Source: DATDCY01 sp031406795 [NCBI: Candidatus Rokuibacteriota bacterium]
GTDB lineage: Bacteria; JAUVQV01
Direction of reading: 5' to 3'
Length of the DNA stretch: 15,995 nt
Assembly (NCBI GenBank): GCA_031406795.1
Contig: JANOHV010000009.1
Coordinates: 1-15,995 of the forward strand
The notes under the pieces were generated by a model. The model was not told the DNA's origin. It saw only the letters and a list, made by a program, of their open reading frames with translations, and did no database searches. Made by a program: the position numbers and the translations under genes. Below are positions 1-6,214 of the stretch, one piece after another. Within the stretch, counting starts at the first letter, position 1. Each line of letters opens with the position of its first letter.

Positions 1-178
1 CCGCCTGCCCGACCAGCAACTCCCCGCCGGGAGTAAATCCGACGCAGGAGGGGAGCATCGTCGTCTCGCCGGGACCGATGATCCGCACCCGGCCGTCGAC
101 GAACGCCGCGATCTCCGAATTGGTCGTCCCCAGGTCGATGCCGACCACCACGCCAGGTTCTGCCGTCTTCATCTCCAT
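1..178 (-). CDS. Hsp70 (DnaK-family) chaperone, N-terminal fragment
   Basis: ATP-dependent chaperone of the Hsp70/actin-ATPase fold, expected in the cytoplasm. Only about 59 residues lie in the window; the rest continues past the left edge. The visible protein has the Hsp70 phosphate-1 loop, GIDLGTTNSEIAAF, followed by a beta-hairpin region (VDGRVRIIGPGE, then MLPSCVGF), as in the first strands of DnaK. Two in-frame starts are possible, ATG at 178 and ATG at 172. The AAAGGATGGAG stretch just upstream suits 172 best as a ribosome binding site. It is the last visible gene of a leftward operon that also encodes a GrpE-type exchange factor and a J-domain protein, so it very likely works with them. 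That separate setting, and the divergent partners, suggest a specialised Hsp70 paralogue rather than housekeeping DnaK. The substrate-binding domain, which would decide this, is not visible. Confidence 0.88.
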   Translation of the reverse strand, partial: MEMKTAEPGVVVGIDLGTTNSEIAAFVDGRVRIIGPGETTMLPSCVGFTPGGELLVGQA

Positions 179-239
179 CCTTTCAGGTAAAGGTACCGCG
201 AATCTTCACCGTTATTCACGCCAGCTCTTGTGCTTCGTA

Positions 240-262
240 GGGGAGGGGTTGATCCCCTCCCC
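240..262. repeat. GC-rich palindromic mini-repeat (copy A)
   Basis: A perfect 9-bp inverted repeat: left arm GGGGAGGGG at 240-248, loop TTGAT, right arm CCCCTCCCC at 254-262, preceded by GTA and followed by GCCCG. It lies in the 173-nt spacer between the grpE-like and Hsp70 genes, about 60 nt upstream of the Hsp70 start, so a leftward transcript would carry it as a strong hairpin. Its sequence matches three elements between pheS and pheT (9958-10074), which marks it as a dispersed repeat family. It could act as an mRNA-processing or attenuation element, or be a passive mobile palindrome; the sequence does not decide. Confidence 0.75.
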
Positions 263-351
263 GCCCGTTCCCGGTGAATCGTCTTCATCTTGGACGGTGG
301 TCAACCCCGGCCCCTCGAGTCGCCGTGCTGCGAAAGAAGCAAGTCAACCGA

Positions 352-1191
352 TCATTTGTCATGGTCCACCGTAGTGTTCAGCGGCGAGGCCGCAACTTTG
401 ACGCGGACCGGCCGGTAGAGTTCCCCCTGCCACAGATACCCGCGCTGATAGACCTCCAGGACCGTTCCCGTGGCGACGCGGGAGGTCACCTCGCGATCCA
501 CGGCCTCCATCAGGTGCGGGTCGAAGGGCAGGCCCTGGCATTCGATCTCCCGAACCTGATATCCGGCGAGGATCTCCTCGAGATAGTCCAGGCTCAGACG
601 ATACCCTTTTCGCAGGGCCGCGAGGCTTGTTGCGTCCTGCTCCAGCTTTCTCCCGCTTCCGCCGAAGAGACCGGCGAGCCACCCGGCCCGCGGCGGCGCC
701 GCCTGGCCACCCGACCGCAGTGCCTCCAGGCCGCGCATCAGCCGGTCCCGCAGCATAACCAGATGCGCGAGCATCTCCCGGCGCACCCGCTGTTCCACCT
801 CGCGGCGAAGTTCCCGCTCCCGCTCCTGCCGCTCCCCCCGCCCCTCGTCCGCGATGCGGCGGGCCTCGGCGAGGGCCTCACGGTGAAGGCTCAGGATCTG
901 GTCGACGCGATCGCCGAGACCGGCCGTGGCCTCGAGCCGCTCGTGGAGCTGCTTGAAGGCCCGCCCCTGAAGCCTGATCTCCTGGGTCTGGGCAGTCAGG
1001 GCCGACCAGATCGCGAAGAGGTCGTCGCCCTCTGCGACCGTGCCCTCGCTCTCGGCGCCATCTCCTTTTTCCAAATCCGCCCAGACCTCCGCGGCAATCC
1101 CCGTCGGCGGCGCTTCCTCCGCCAGGGCGTTGTTCAGCAGGTCCCGGAAGCGTTCCACCAGGATCTCCCGACGTTCATCAGGCAGCGTCAT
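352..1191 (-). CDS. grpE: GrpE-type nucleotide exchange factor, elongated
   Basis: Predicted nucleotide exchange factor that releases ADP from the Hsp70 encoded next to it. The C-terminal part (about residues 205-268) is a clear GrpE beta-domain: FDPHLMEAVDREVTS, then GTVLEVYQRGYLWQGE and YRPVRVKVA. Before it comes a long charged helical region (about 60-155) typical of the GrpE dimer stalk. At 279 residues it is much longer than the usual 170-200. The extra length is an acidic N-terminal region (1-60) and an insert around 155-190 (GGQAAPPRAGWLAGLFGG) that interrupts the helices. The ATG at 1191 overlaps the stop of the upstream J-domain gene (ATGA), and an AAAGGA ribosome binding site lies just before it, so translation is probably coupled. 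The domain call is secure. That it serves this Hsp70 rather than a housekeeping one is inferred from position. Confidence 0.9.
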   Translation of the reverse strand: MTLPDERREILVERFRDLLNNALAEEAPPTGIAAEVWADLEKGDGAESEGTVAEGDDLFAIWSALTAQTQEIRLQGRAFKQLHERLEATAGLGDRVDQILSLHREALAEARRIADEGRGERQERERELRREVEQRVRREMLAHLVMLRDRLMRGLEALRSGGQAAPPRAGWLAGLFGGSGRKLEQDATSLAALRKGYRLSLDYLEEILAGYQVREIECQGLPFDPHLMEAVDREVTSRVATGTVLEVYQRGYLWQGELYRPVRVKVAASPLNTTVDHDK

Positions 1192-1496
1192 TTTCCTTTC
1201 AGAACCTCCATCCAGAACTGCGGGCCGACGAATCTCCTCTGCGGGATCCGACCGTGGATGAGCAGCGTGAAATCGAGATCCCCGGTGCCCGCGACAAGCT
1301 GATACCGGGCGCGGCGGCGGGGATCGCGCAGGACCGCGTAGGCATCGCGTATCCGTTCGAATTCATCGGCACGATCCGGCGGGTATTCCCTGACCTTCGC
1401 CAGGTAGGCGGCGCGGATCTGCTCTTCCGTCGCCGCGGCTGATACACCAAGGATCTCCCAGGGATCATCGATTGCGCTGTCAACCCGGTTCCTCAT
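1188..1496 (-). CDS. Small J-domain co-chaperone with non-canonical HPD motif (PPD)
   Basis: 102-residue protein with an N-terminal J domain (about residues 10-67): DDPWEILGVSAAATEEQIRAAY, a charged helix, then the loop YPPDR and FERIRDAYAVLRDP, matching helices I-III. J domains stimulate Hsp70 ATPase through an invariant His-Pro-Asp; here the His position is Pro (P39-P40-D41). The C-terminal 35 residues have no recognisable domain. There is no Gly/Phe region, zinc finger or DnaJ C-terminal domain, so it is not a full DnaJ. The ATG at 1496 follows GAGGTGGAAGGA, a good ribosome binding site. It sits 33 nt after the TPR-like gene and overlaps grpE by 4 nt. Whether it still activates Hsp70, or does so by an altered contact, cannot be told from sequence. 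Confidence 0.88.
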   Translation of the reverse strand: MRNRVDSAIDDPWEILGVSAAATEEQIRAAYLAKVREYPPDRADEFERIRDAYAVLRDPRRRARYQLVAGTGDLDFTLLIHGRIPQRRFVGPQFWMEVLKGK

Positions 1497-1529
1497 GTTC
1501 CTTCCACCTCTTTCGCGATCTTGAGCACA

Positions 1530-4148
1530 TTACGAAAAATCGAATAGATTTTTCTGCCGTTCCCGCGCTTCCTTCTTCTTCTCCGCGGCGGCTTTTTTCC
1601 GGTCGGGCTCCGCTCGCGTACGCTCCGCCACTTTCCGGGCGAGCGCATCGAGCAACTCGAGCATCGCGGGATCGTCGGAATCGGCCGCCCGCTTCCGTGC
1701 GGCACCTCCGCGGCAGGTTGCCTGGCGTTCCGCTCGACACTCCGGGCATTCACATTCCGCGGCGAAATCCCTGACTTGTCTGTTTCGGCGGGGTGGCCCG
1801 GGTTGCCGCTGCGTGGGGTGTGTGCGCTGCTGCCGCTCCTTTTCGACGACCGCCTGAACCTGTTCGCTGTTCAGGCTCTTCCCCATCTCCTCGAGCAGAT
1901 CCTGGCCCGCCCACGACAACGTGGACTTCAGCCCGATGCCGTCGTCGATAGACTTCAGGTCCCGGCGCCGCCGCGCGAGCTCCAGAGCCGCTGCGATCGC
2001 GTGGACGCGCCGCTCCTCTTCCCACGGGGGGAGGATGCCCGCCCGCAACAGCAGGAACCGGGGGAGGAAATCCCCGCCGCCGTCGATTCCCGCCACGGTA
2101 GCGGCATAGGAGAGATGCGGACCTTCGCTGCCGACGAGCGCGGTGGCGATGGCCATGTCATACAGAGGTCCGGGCGGGAGGGGACGCGAGTCCCCTCTGT
2201 CAGTGAGTTCCTTGATCAACCTTTTTTCCCACCGCTGCGGGAGCGCAATGCTCAGGCCCAGGCCGGCGCCAAGGGCGTAGACGCGGGCGACGTCCCCTGC
2301 CAGATCGCCTCCTTCCGCTTCGGGCGGCGGCAGGAGAGCCTCACGAACGTCGTCGGGCAGGCCCCCGTTGATCGCCAGAGTCGAGAGGAGTGTCGAGGCC
2401 GCGATGTCGCCGAGCCGCGCCACCACCCCATCCCGGACGGCCGCGGCCTCCGGTTCCCTCCCGAGCAGATGCAGGGCACCCCAGCGCAGGGCTTCCAGGA
2501 AAGCCGGTCGGTCGCCCTCCCGGCACAGCGGCAGCGCCTCGAGCGCGGCGATGTCCGCTTCGATCAGCTTTGGCTTTTTCTGACGCAGGTGCCGGAGGGC
2601 GGCGATGACCAGCAGGCGCAGCTTCGTGCGATGGACTTCAGGATTGAGGGCATCGAGACGCTCGGCCTTCGCCAGCCAGCCCAGGGCTTTCTGGAAGGCG
2701 CCCCGGCCCTGCGTCGCCGAGGCGAGGAAAAGCAGGGGCTGAACATCCTGCGGGAGGGCGCGGTGCCATCTCTCGGCGACCTCTTCGGCCGCGCCGCCGT
2801 CTCCCTGTTTCTTCGCCCAGGCCAACCATTCGCCGAAAGTCTCCCCATGAGGCTCGATGGCGCAGGAGCGCGCGAAGTGGGCCTGGGGGGAAAATTCCGC
2901 CGGGGGCAATGCCCCCGGCCGGAGTTGGTTGTCGGCGAAATCATCTTCGTAGATCGTCCGGGCGTCCTCCAAGTCTGCGGCGGGATAGGACGCGAGAATC
3001 CCGGCCACGTGGAGAAAAAGCATTGCCTCGGCCGAACTGCCCGCGGCGAACCGGCCCTCCTGGAGCGCCAGACGACGATACTCCTCCCAGGCATCGATGA
3101 CGACCGACAGCGTTTCGGGTTCGTGAAACTTTTCGATGGTCGCGGCGAAGAGCCGACAATACTCCGCGTCCTGCCGTGGGGCGCCACCCAGCGCGGCCTG
3201 CATCTTTTTCTCGGGAAAGCCGTGCACGACGGCCCGTATCGAGATGCGGATACGGAGTCGCTGCACGAGATCCGGAGCGGCGCGACGGCAGAGATCGACC
3301 GTGGGGGCGATCTGCTCCAGCGCATCGCGCGCGTGTGCCTGGTGAAAGCTCTGTTCCAGACGCGCCAGCGCCTCGCTGAAACCGGCGCTCCCACCATCGA
3401 TCTGGTCGACGAGACGGGCCGCGCTTTCGGTCAGATCCCGCGCGGGCTTCCCGGAGCAGATCGCCTCCAGGGCAGGCACGAGCCGCGCGGGGATGGTTCC
3501 CGGTTCCACGGCGGCGAGAAAGCGCCGGCAGGCGACGTCGTCCCGACGATAAAACGCGGCGATCGCCCGGACGAGTGTCTTCCACGACGCGAGCGGGCTG
3601 CGGCGGGAGATCTCGGAAAGTTCGATCGCCTCATCTTCCACGGGGCCCTGCGTAACCGCATCAAAAGCGGCGGTGAGGGCGGCGGCCCCCCGGCGCAGGG
3701 GATGGTCGGACGGGAGGGCGGAGCAGCGCGCCAGAGACTGAAGATCGCCGACATCCCTTTTGATCGTCTCTTCGATGGCCGCTTTGCGCTCCGGCGGGAG
3801 GTCGGGATCGAGCAGGGGCCGCACCAGATCGTCCAGCCTGCCCCGGCTCAGAGCGATCTGGCCCCCGATCTGCTGGAGTCGTGGCCGGGAAGCGGGGTAC
3901 TTGTCCCGCACCAGCCCCGCCAGGGCATCGGCCTCCTCCCACATCTGCTTGTTCGCCATCGCCTGAATGCGGGCGAGGTAGGCCTCGATCAGGAGATTCT
4001 CACTTGCGGCCGAGGCCGCGTGCTTGTGGATCTGCTTGGCGAGATCGAGCGCGGACTTGCTTTCGCCACGGCCAATCAGGATGCCGACTCGCTCCGCGTC
4101 ACCCGGATCGGGCGGGAGCGCGCTGTTCTTCATCTGCAGCTTACTCAT
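1530..4148 (-). CDS. Large helical-repeat (TPR-like) protein of chaperone operon, function unknown
   Basis: 872-residue soluble protein with no signal peptide or membrane segment. Most of it looks alpha-helical with repeat character: an N-terminal TPR-like stretch (about 18-110; SALDLAKQIHKHAAS, EEADALAGLVRDKYP) and a clearer pair of TPR-like units at about 450-510 (WHRALPQDVQPLLFLAS, AFQKALGWLAKAERLDALNP). A Pro/Arg-rich linker (775-795) leads to a small Cys cluster, C799-E-C801-P-E-C804 and C812, possibly a metal site. The highly charged tail ends in NLFDFS. I do not recognise the family. It is the first gene of the leftward unit with J-domain, GrpE and Hsp70 genes, so it may be a client adaptor or scaffold for that Hsp70; this is inference. 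The ATG at 4148 has only a weak ribosome binding site; Met6 is an alternative start. A long open frame on the opposite strand is a GC-codon shadow. Confidence 0.82.
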   Translation of the reverse strand: MSKLQMKNSALPPDPGDAERVGILIGRGESKSALDLAKQIHKHAASAASENLLIEAYLARIQAMANKQMWEEADALAGLVRDKYPASRPRLQQIGGQIALSRGRLDDLVRPLLDPDLPPERKAAIEETIKRDVGDLQSLARCSALPSDHPLRRGAAALTAAFDAVTQGPVEDEAIELSEISRRSPLASWKTLVRAIAAFYRRDDVACRRFLAAVEPGTIPARLVPALEAICSGKPARDLTESAARLVDQIDGGSAGFSEALARLEQSFHQAHARDALEQIAPTVDLCRRAAPDLVQRLRIRISIRAVVHGFPEKKMQAALGGAPRQDAEYCRLFAATIEKFHEPETLSVVIDAWEEYRRLALQEGRFAAGSSAEAMLFLHVAGILASYPAADLEDARTIYEDDFADNQLRPGALPPAEFSPQAHFARSCAIEPHGETFGEWLAWAKKQGDGGAAEEVAERWHRALPQDVQPLLFLASATQGRGAFQKALGWLAKAERLDALNPEVHRTKLRLLVIAALRHLRQKKPKLIEADIAALEALPLCREGDRPAFLEALRWGALHLLGREPEAAAVRDGVVARLGDIAASTLLSTLAINGGLPDDVREALLPPPEAEGGDLAGDVARVYALGAGLGLSIALPQRWEKRLIKELTDRGDSRPLPPGPLYDMAIATALVGSEGPHLSYAATVAGIDGGGDFLPRFLLLRAGILPPWEEERRVHAIAAALELARRRRDLKSIDDGIGLKSTLSWAGQDLLEEMGKSLNSEQVQAVVEKERQQRTHPTQRQPGPPRRNRQVRDFAAECECPECRAERQATCRGGAARKRAADSDDPAMLELLDALARKVAERTRAEPDRKKAAAEKKKEARERQKNLFDFS
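2178..2197. repeat. Perfect palindrome embedded in the TPR-like gene (site 1)
   Basis: Inverted repeat with arms GAGGGGAC (2178-2185) and GTCCCCTC (2190-2197) and a GCGA loop. It lies inside the 872-residue gene and codes for part of the peptide RGDSRPLPPGP (about residues 651-661). Read on the coding strand, its right flank (TCCCCTCCCGCCCG) resembles the flank of the intergenic palindrome at 240-262. This suggests a diverged copy carried in frame in a loop. Confidence 0.6.
2899..2919. repeat. Perfect palindrome embedded in the TPR-like gene (site 2)
   Basis: Nine-bp perfect inverted repeat: GCCGGGGGC at 2899-2907, loop AAT, GCCCCCGGC at 2911-2919. It is inside the TPR-like coding region and encodes part of RPGALPPAEF (about residues 410-419), a proline-rich spot between helical segments. 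The hairpin would be very stable in mRNA of either strand. It differs in sequence from the 240-262 family, so it may be a second repeat type or a chance result of GC-rich codons. Confidence 0.5.
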
Positions 4149-4226
4149 GCCACGTCTTCACGGTCGATGATTTTATCCGCTCTTCTCTGGAAATGGTACA
4201 CGATCCGGCGATGTGCGTGATCTCGC

Positions 4227-4257
4227 TGATGGCGGAGGCGTCCATGGTCAGTTCAAG
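4227..4257 (-). promoter_or_regulatory. Candidate heat-shock (sigma-32-like) promoter of the chaperone operon
   Basis: On the leftward strand, CTTGAAC (4257-4251) and CGCCATCA (4234-4227) are separated by 16 nt. They resemble the sigma-32 elements CTTGAAA and CCCCATNT. The predicted transcript would start near 4220 and carry a leader of about 70 nt before the TPR-like gene. The site lies just past the hipA stop, where an independent promoter for a chaperone operon would be expected. The match is imperfect and the call is tentative. Confidence 0.3.
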
Positions 4258-4278
4258 CGTTGAGTGCCACATTGCGGC

Positions 4279-5508
4279 CTACCGCAATTGCGGCAGGGAT
4301 TGAGCGATCTGCCTGATGCTGACAGGGGAGACCCCGGCTTCGGTGGCGAAGTCCTTCCATCGGGCGACGGCCGCCTGTACCTGATCGATGATCCCGGCGA
4401 TCTCGCGCTTGGTCACGCCGGCTTGTTCAGCCAGTCGAAGCATCTGCGATCTCCCCGGGTTCTTGCCCTCGCCGGCCAACGACATGGTGTGCTCGCCGCC
4501 GGGGCCGGGGGTGTACAACAGATCGTACGAGGGGGAAAGAGCCCAGTCGCCCGTGGTGTCGTCCAAGAGAAATGCGAAGTTCTTCACATGGTCGTCGCGA
4601 TTGTGGGCCAGTACGTTGAAGACCATGCAGCGGCAGGCTCGCAGCACGTCCTGATGGTTTCGCGTCAGCAGTGACGTGGCCTTGAGCAAGTCGGCATAGT
4701 CGGCCGACGGGATGCGGAAGTTTGATTGAATAAGGTTGCCGAACGTGTGGACGTGGTAGCGCCGCTTGCCGTCGCGGTCGAACCGCTTGCTGCCGAAGAA
4801 CCGGTCGCCTTCTGAAGTCTCGAACAGGCGCGTCGGCGGCAGGTCGATGCCGGCAGCGCCGGCCATCAGGGAATAGGCGTACTCGATCGCCCCGGCGTCG
4901 CGGCTTTCGCTCCTGGCCGCGAACTTCACGATCCAGTGCTCGATGCCAGCGGGAAGGTCGTCTTCACCGGAGGTGACGTCGCCGCTGCCGGAGTTGAAGC
5001 CCACCAGTACCTTGGGCCGCGCACCACCGGGCGAACCGCCGGCCCGCAGCAGTTGCGGCAATACGTCAACGGCAACGCCGGCCAGTATGTCCTGGGACTG
5101 CCGAGCCAGATCATGCAGGTCGAACACGCCGGCATCGACGTTATCGCGATCGGTCGGCGGGTGGTACGTCAGTGCGCCCATCGTCCTCGTGCCGAGCCAG
5201 GAGAGCCGGTCCAGCGGGCTTACTTCGGCCAGGTTCCGCCCGCGAGATCGGAAGTGCCGGTCCATCAGCAGCAGGCCCCAACCGTCGGGCAGAGAGTCAT
5301 CGAACAGGCCCGGCAGTGGCCCGAAATCGCGGTCGGTATGCTCGAACAGCCCGGGCCCGAACGGCAGGCGGAAGGGCGACAGGTTCAGTCCCGCGGCGAG
5401 GAAGCCGGGCGCATATTCAAAGTACACCCGGCCGTGATCCTCGGCCAGCGTGCCAACGGGCAACGAGTCGCCGGGGCGGCGTGTGAAGCGGACCTCAAGT
5501 TTCCTCAT
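4279..5508 (-). CDS. hipA: HipA-type toxin kinase
   Basis: Serine/threonine protein kinase toxin of type II HipBA systems; E. coli HipA phosphorylates glutamyl-tRNA synthetase and causes growth arrest. The 409-residue protein has the HipA N-subdomain 1 (about 1-110, with LPGLFDDSLPDGWG) and the kinase core. Visible kinase features are the Gly-rich loop S159-PGGARPK, aligned with the segment holding autophosphorylated Ser150 of E. coli HipA; K195 in HWIVKF (ATP lysine); the catalytic loop AHNRDDHVKN (D305, N310); and SPSYDL (D329, Mg-binding). All key residues are intact, so it should be active. The start ATG overlaps the hipB stop (ATGA), with GAGG about 6 nt upstream. Length matches the family (about 400-440). 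The in vivo target of this homologue cannot be inferred; family members differ in target. Confidence 0.93.
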   Translation of the reverse strand: MRKLEVRFTRRPGDSLPVGTLAEDHGRVYFEYAPGFLAAGLNLSPFRLPFGPGLFEHTDRDFGPLPGLFDDSLPDGWGLLLMDRHFRSRGRNLAEVSPLDRLSWLGTRTMGALTYHPPTDRDNVDAGVFDLHDLARQSQDILAGVAVDVLPQLLRAGGSPGGARPKVLVGFNSGSGDVTSGEDDLPAGIEHWIVKFAARSESRDAGAIEYAYSLMAGAAGIDLPPTRLFETSEGDRFFGSKRFDRDGKRRYHVHTFGNLIQSNFRIPSADYADLLKATSLLTRNHQDVLRACRCMVFNVLAHNRDDHVKNFAFLLDDTTGDWALSPSYDLLYTPGPGGEHTMSLAGEGKNPGRSQMLRLAEQAGVTKREIAGIIDQVQAAVARWKDFATEAGVSPVSIRQIAQSLPQLR

Positions 5509-5816
5509 ATCCGGCCTCGCTTGGGGAGAGGCCTGGCGGCGCGTTGCTCAAGCTCCGCGATGCTCCGTGCCGACGGCGGCTCGAACAGCTTGTTGAATTC
5601 CTCGAGCCGGGACAGGGCGTGGGCAATCTTGAGCACCAATTCCAGCGAGCCCATCCCGGTGGTCTCGAACCGCTTGAGCGATGCAGCTGTCACTCCGGCC
5701 CGGAGCGCCAGCGTGCTCCGGGTCCAGCCCTTGAGCAATCGCAGGGCCTTGGAACGGTCGGCCAGCGAGCGGCCCATCTCGGCAGGACCAACCAGTGAAA
5801 GTGTCGCCGCATTCAC
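5505..5816 (-). CDS. hipB: HipB-type antitoxin, XRE-family HTH
   Basis: 103-residue DNA-binding antitoxin that should neutralise HipA and repress the hipBA operon. An XRE/Cro helix-turn-helix spans about residues 16-72: MGRSLADRSKALRLLKGW, TLALRAGVTAASLKRFE (recognition helix), then TGMGSLELVLKIAHAL. The charged C-terminal tail (about 80-103) is probably the part that contacts HipA or is disordered. The start is GTG at 5816. No Shine-Dalgarno precedes it, but a consensus-like -10 box ends 6 nt upstream, so the mRNA probably begins at this GTG. A downstream ATG (Met14, 5777) is a possible alternative and would still give the whole HTH. The gene overlaps hipA by 4 nt. Confidence 0.9.
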   Translation of the reverse strand: MNAATLSLVGPAEMGRSLADRSKALRLLKGWTRSTLALRAGVTAASLKRFETTGMGSLELVLKIAHALSRLEEFNKLFEPPSARSIAELEQRAARPLPKRGRI

Positions 5817-5822
5817 GATGAT

Positions 5823-5851
5823 ATTGTACTGCGATTGTGTATTACAGTCAA
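5823..5851 (-). promoter_or_regulatory. hipBA promoter, leaderless
   Basis: Leftward, TTGACT (-35, 5851-5846) and TACAAT (-10, 5828-5823) are separated by exactly 17 nt. This is five of six matches to each sigma-70 consensus box. Six nt (ATCATC) follow before the GTG of hipB at 5816, so transcription would be expected to start at or within a base or two of the start codon. Confidence 0.75.
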
Positions 5852-5852
5852 T
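5823..5852. promoter_or_regulatory. Candidate HipB operator overlapping the promoter
   Basis: On the plus strand, ATTGTACTG (5823-5831) and CAGTCAAT (5845-5852) form an imperfect inverted repeat (ATTG-T-ACTG against ATTG-ACTG). The two half-sites cover the -10 and -35 boxes of the hipBA promoter, which suits a dimeric HTH repressor such as HipB. A related sequence, GCGTAATGCAGTTAA at 5878-5892, matches GTGTATTACAGTCAA at 5837-5851 at 11 of 15 positions, 41 bp away (about four helical turns). It could be a second site. Confidence 0.45.
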
Positions 5853-5921
5853 AAGTTATCCGTATGTAAGATATTTAGCGTAATGCAGTTAATATATTGT
5901 CTGTAAAACAACTAGACTTGA

Positions 5922-6173
5922 AGCTGGTCAGCAGCCTGTTCGGCGTCCTGTCGGGCCATTGAGCAGTCGGATGGTCGGCGCAGCGAGCAGGCGGTCCGTC
6001 TCTTCAGGGAAGGGAGCATGGACTTCACCGATGCCTATGCGCTGGCGGCGGCAGGGCAGGCCGGGTGCGCCTCGATAGCGACGTTTGACCGAAGACACTT
6101 CCGCCCTTCCACCTCTGATTGCCCCATTGACATGCCCGCGTCTCCGTCGCAAAGTAATTCCGACTGTGAATAG
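5922..6173 (+). pseudogene. Remnant of a VapC-like PIN-domain toxin (C-terminal part)
   Basis: An open frame without a plausible full-length start encodes a PIN-domain C-terminal end. LFREGSMDFTDAYALAAA followed by ASIATFDRRHFRP matches the last acidic residues and the closing (S/T)xDxxHF strand of VapC ribonucleases. The first ATG in frame is at 6018. The N-terminal half of the domain, with the first catalytic Asp and Glu, is missing; a stop codon (TGA at 5919) and the AT-rich hipBA control region lie where it should be. After RRHFRP the sequence (STSDCPIDMPASPSQ) no longer looks like VapC up to the TAG at 6171. I see no VapB antitoxin. Most likely a decayed toxin-antitoxin locus, probably not functional. 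Confidence 0.65.
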
Positions 6174-6185
6174 AGGGTTTTCACA
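6165..6185. promoter_or_regulatory. Inverted repeat upstream of the 86-residue gene
   Basis: TGTGAA (6165-6170) and TTCACA (6180-6185) form a perfect 6-bp inverted repeat with a 9-nt centre, ending 29 nt before the ATG at 6215. The arms resemble Crp/Fnr half-sites, but the spacing is wrong for Crp. It may be an operator for another dimeric regulator, or chance. Confidence 0.3.
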
Positions 6186-6214
6186 ACAGATACACTCGAG
6201 ACAGGGGGAATGCC

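Noticed and set aside
274-1302. 342-codon plus-strand frame over the GrpE and J-domain genes
   Set aside because: The opposite strand encodes recognisable GrpE and J domains; this frame has no recognisable protein.
1776-4220. 814-codon open frame antisense to the TPR-like gene
   Set aside because: It is the complementary frame of a GC-rich gene with strong third-position bias. Its translation is Arg/Gly/Pro-rich without domains, while the minus-strand product has clear helical-repeat character.
4258-4270. CIRCE-like GCACTC upstream of the chaperone operon
   Set aside because: Only one half-site (GAGTGC) is present at the end of the hipA spacer; the matching arm of the 9-9-9 element is missing.
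6165-6185. Crp site upstream of the 86-residue gene
   Set aside because: TGTGA and TCACA are separated by 11 nt, not the 6 nt needed for Crp binding.
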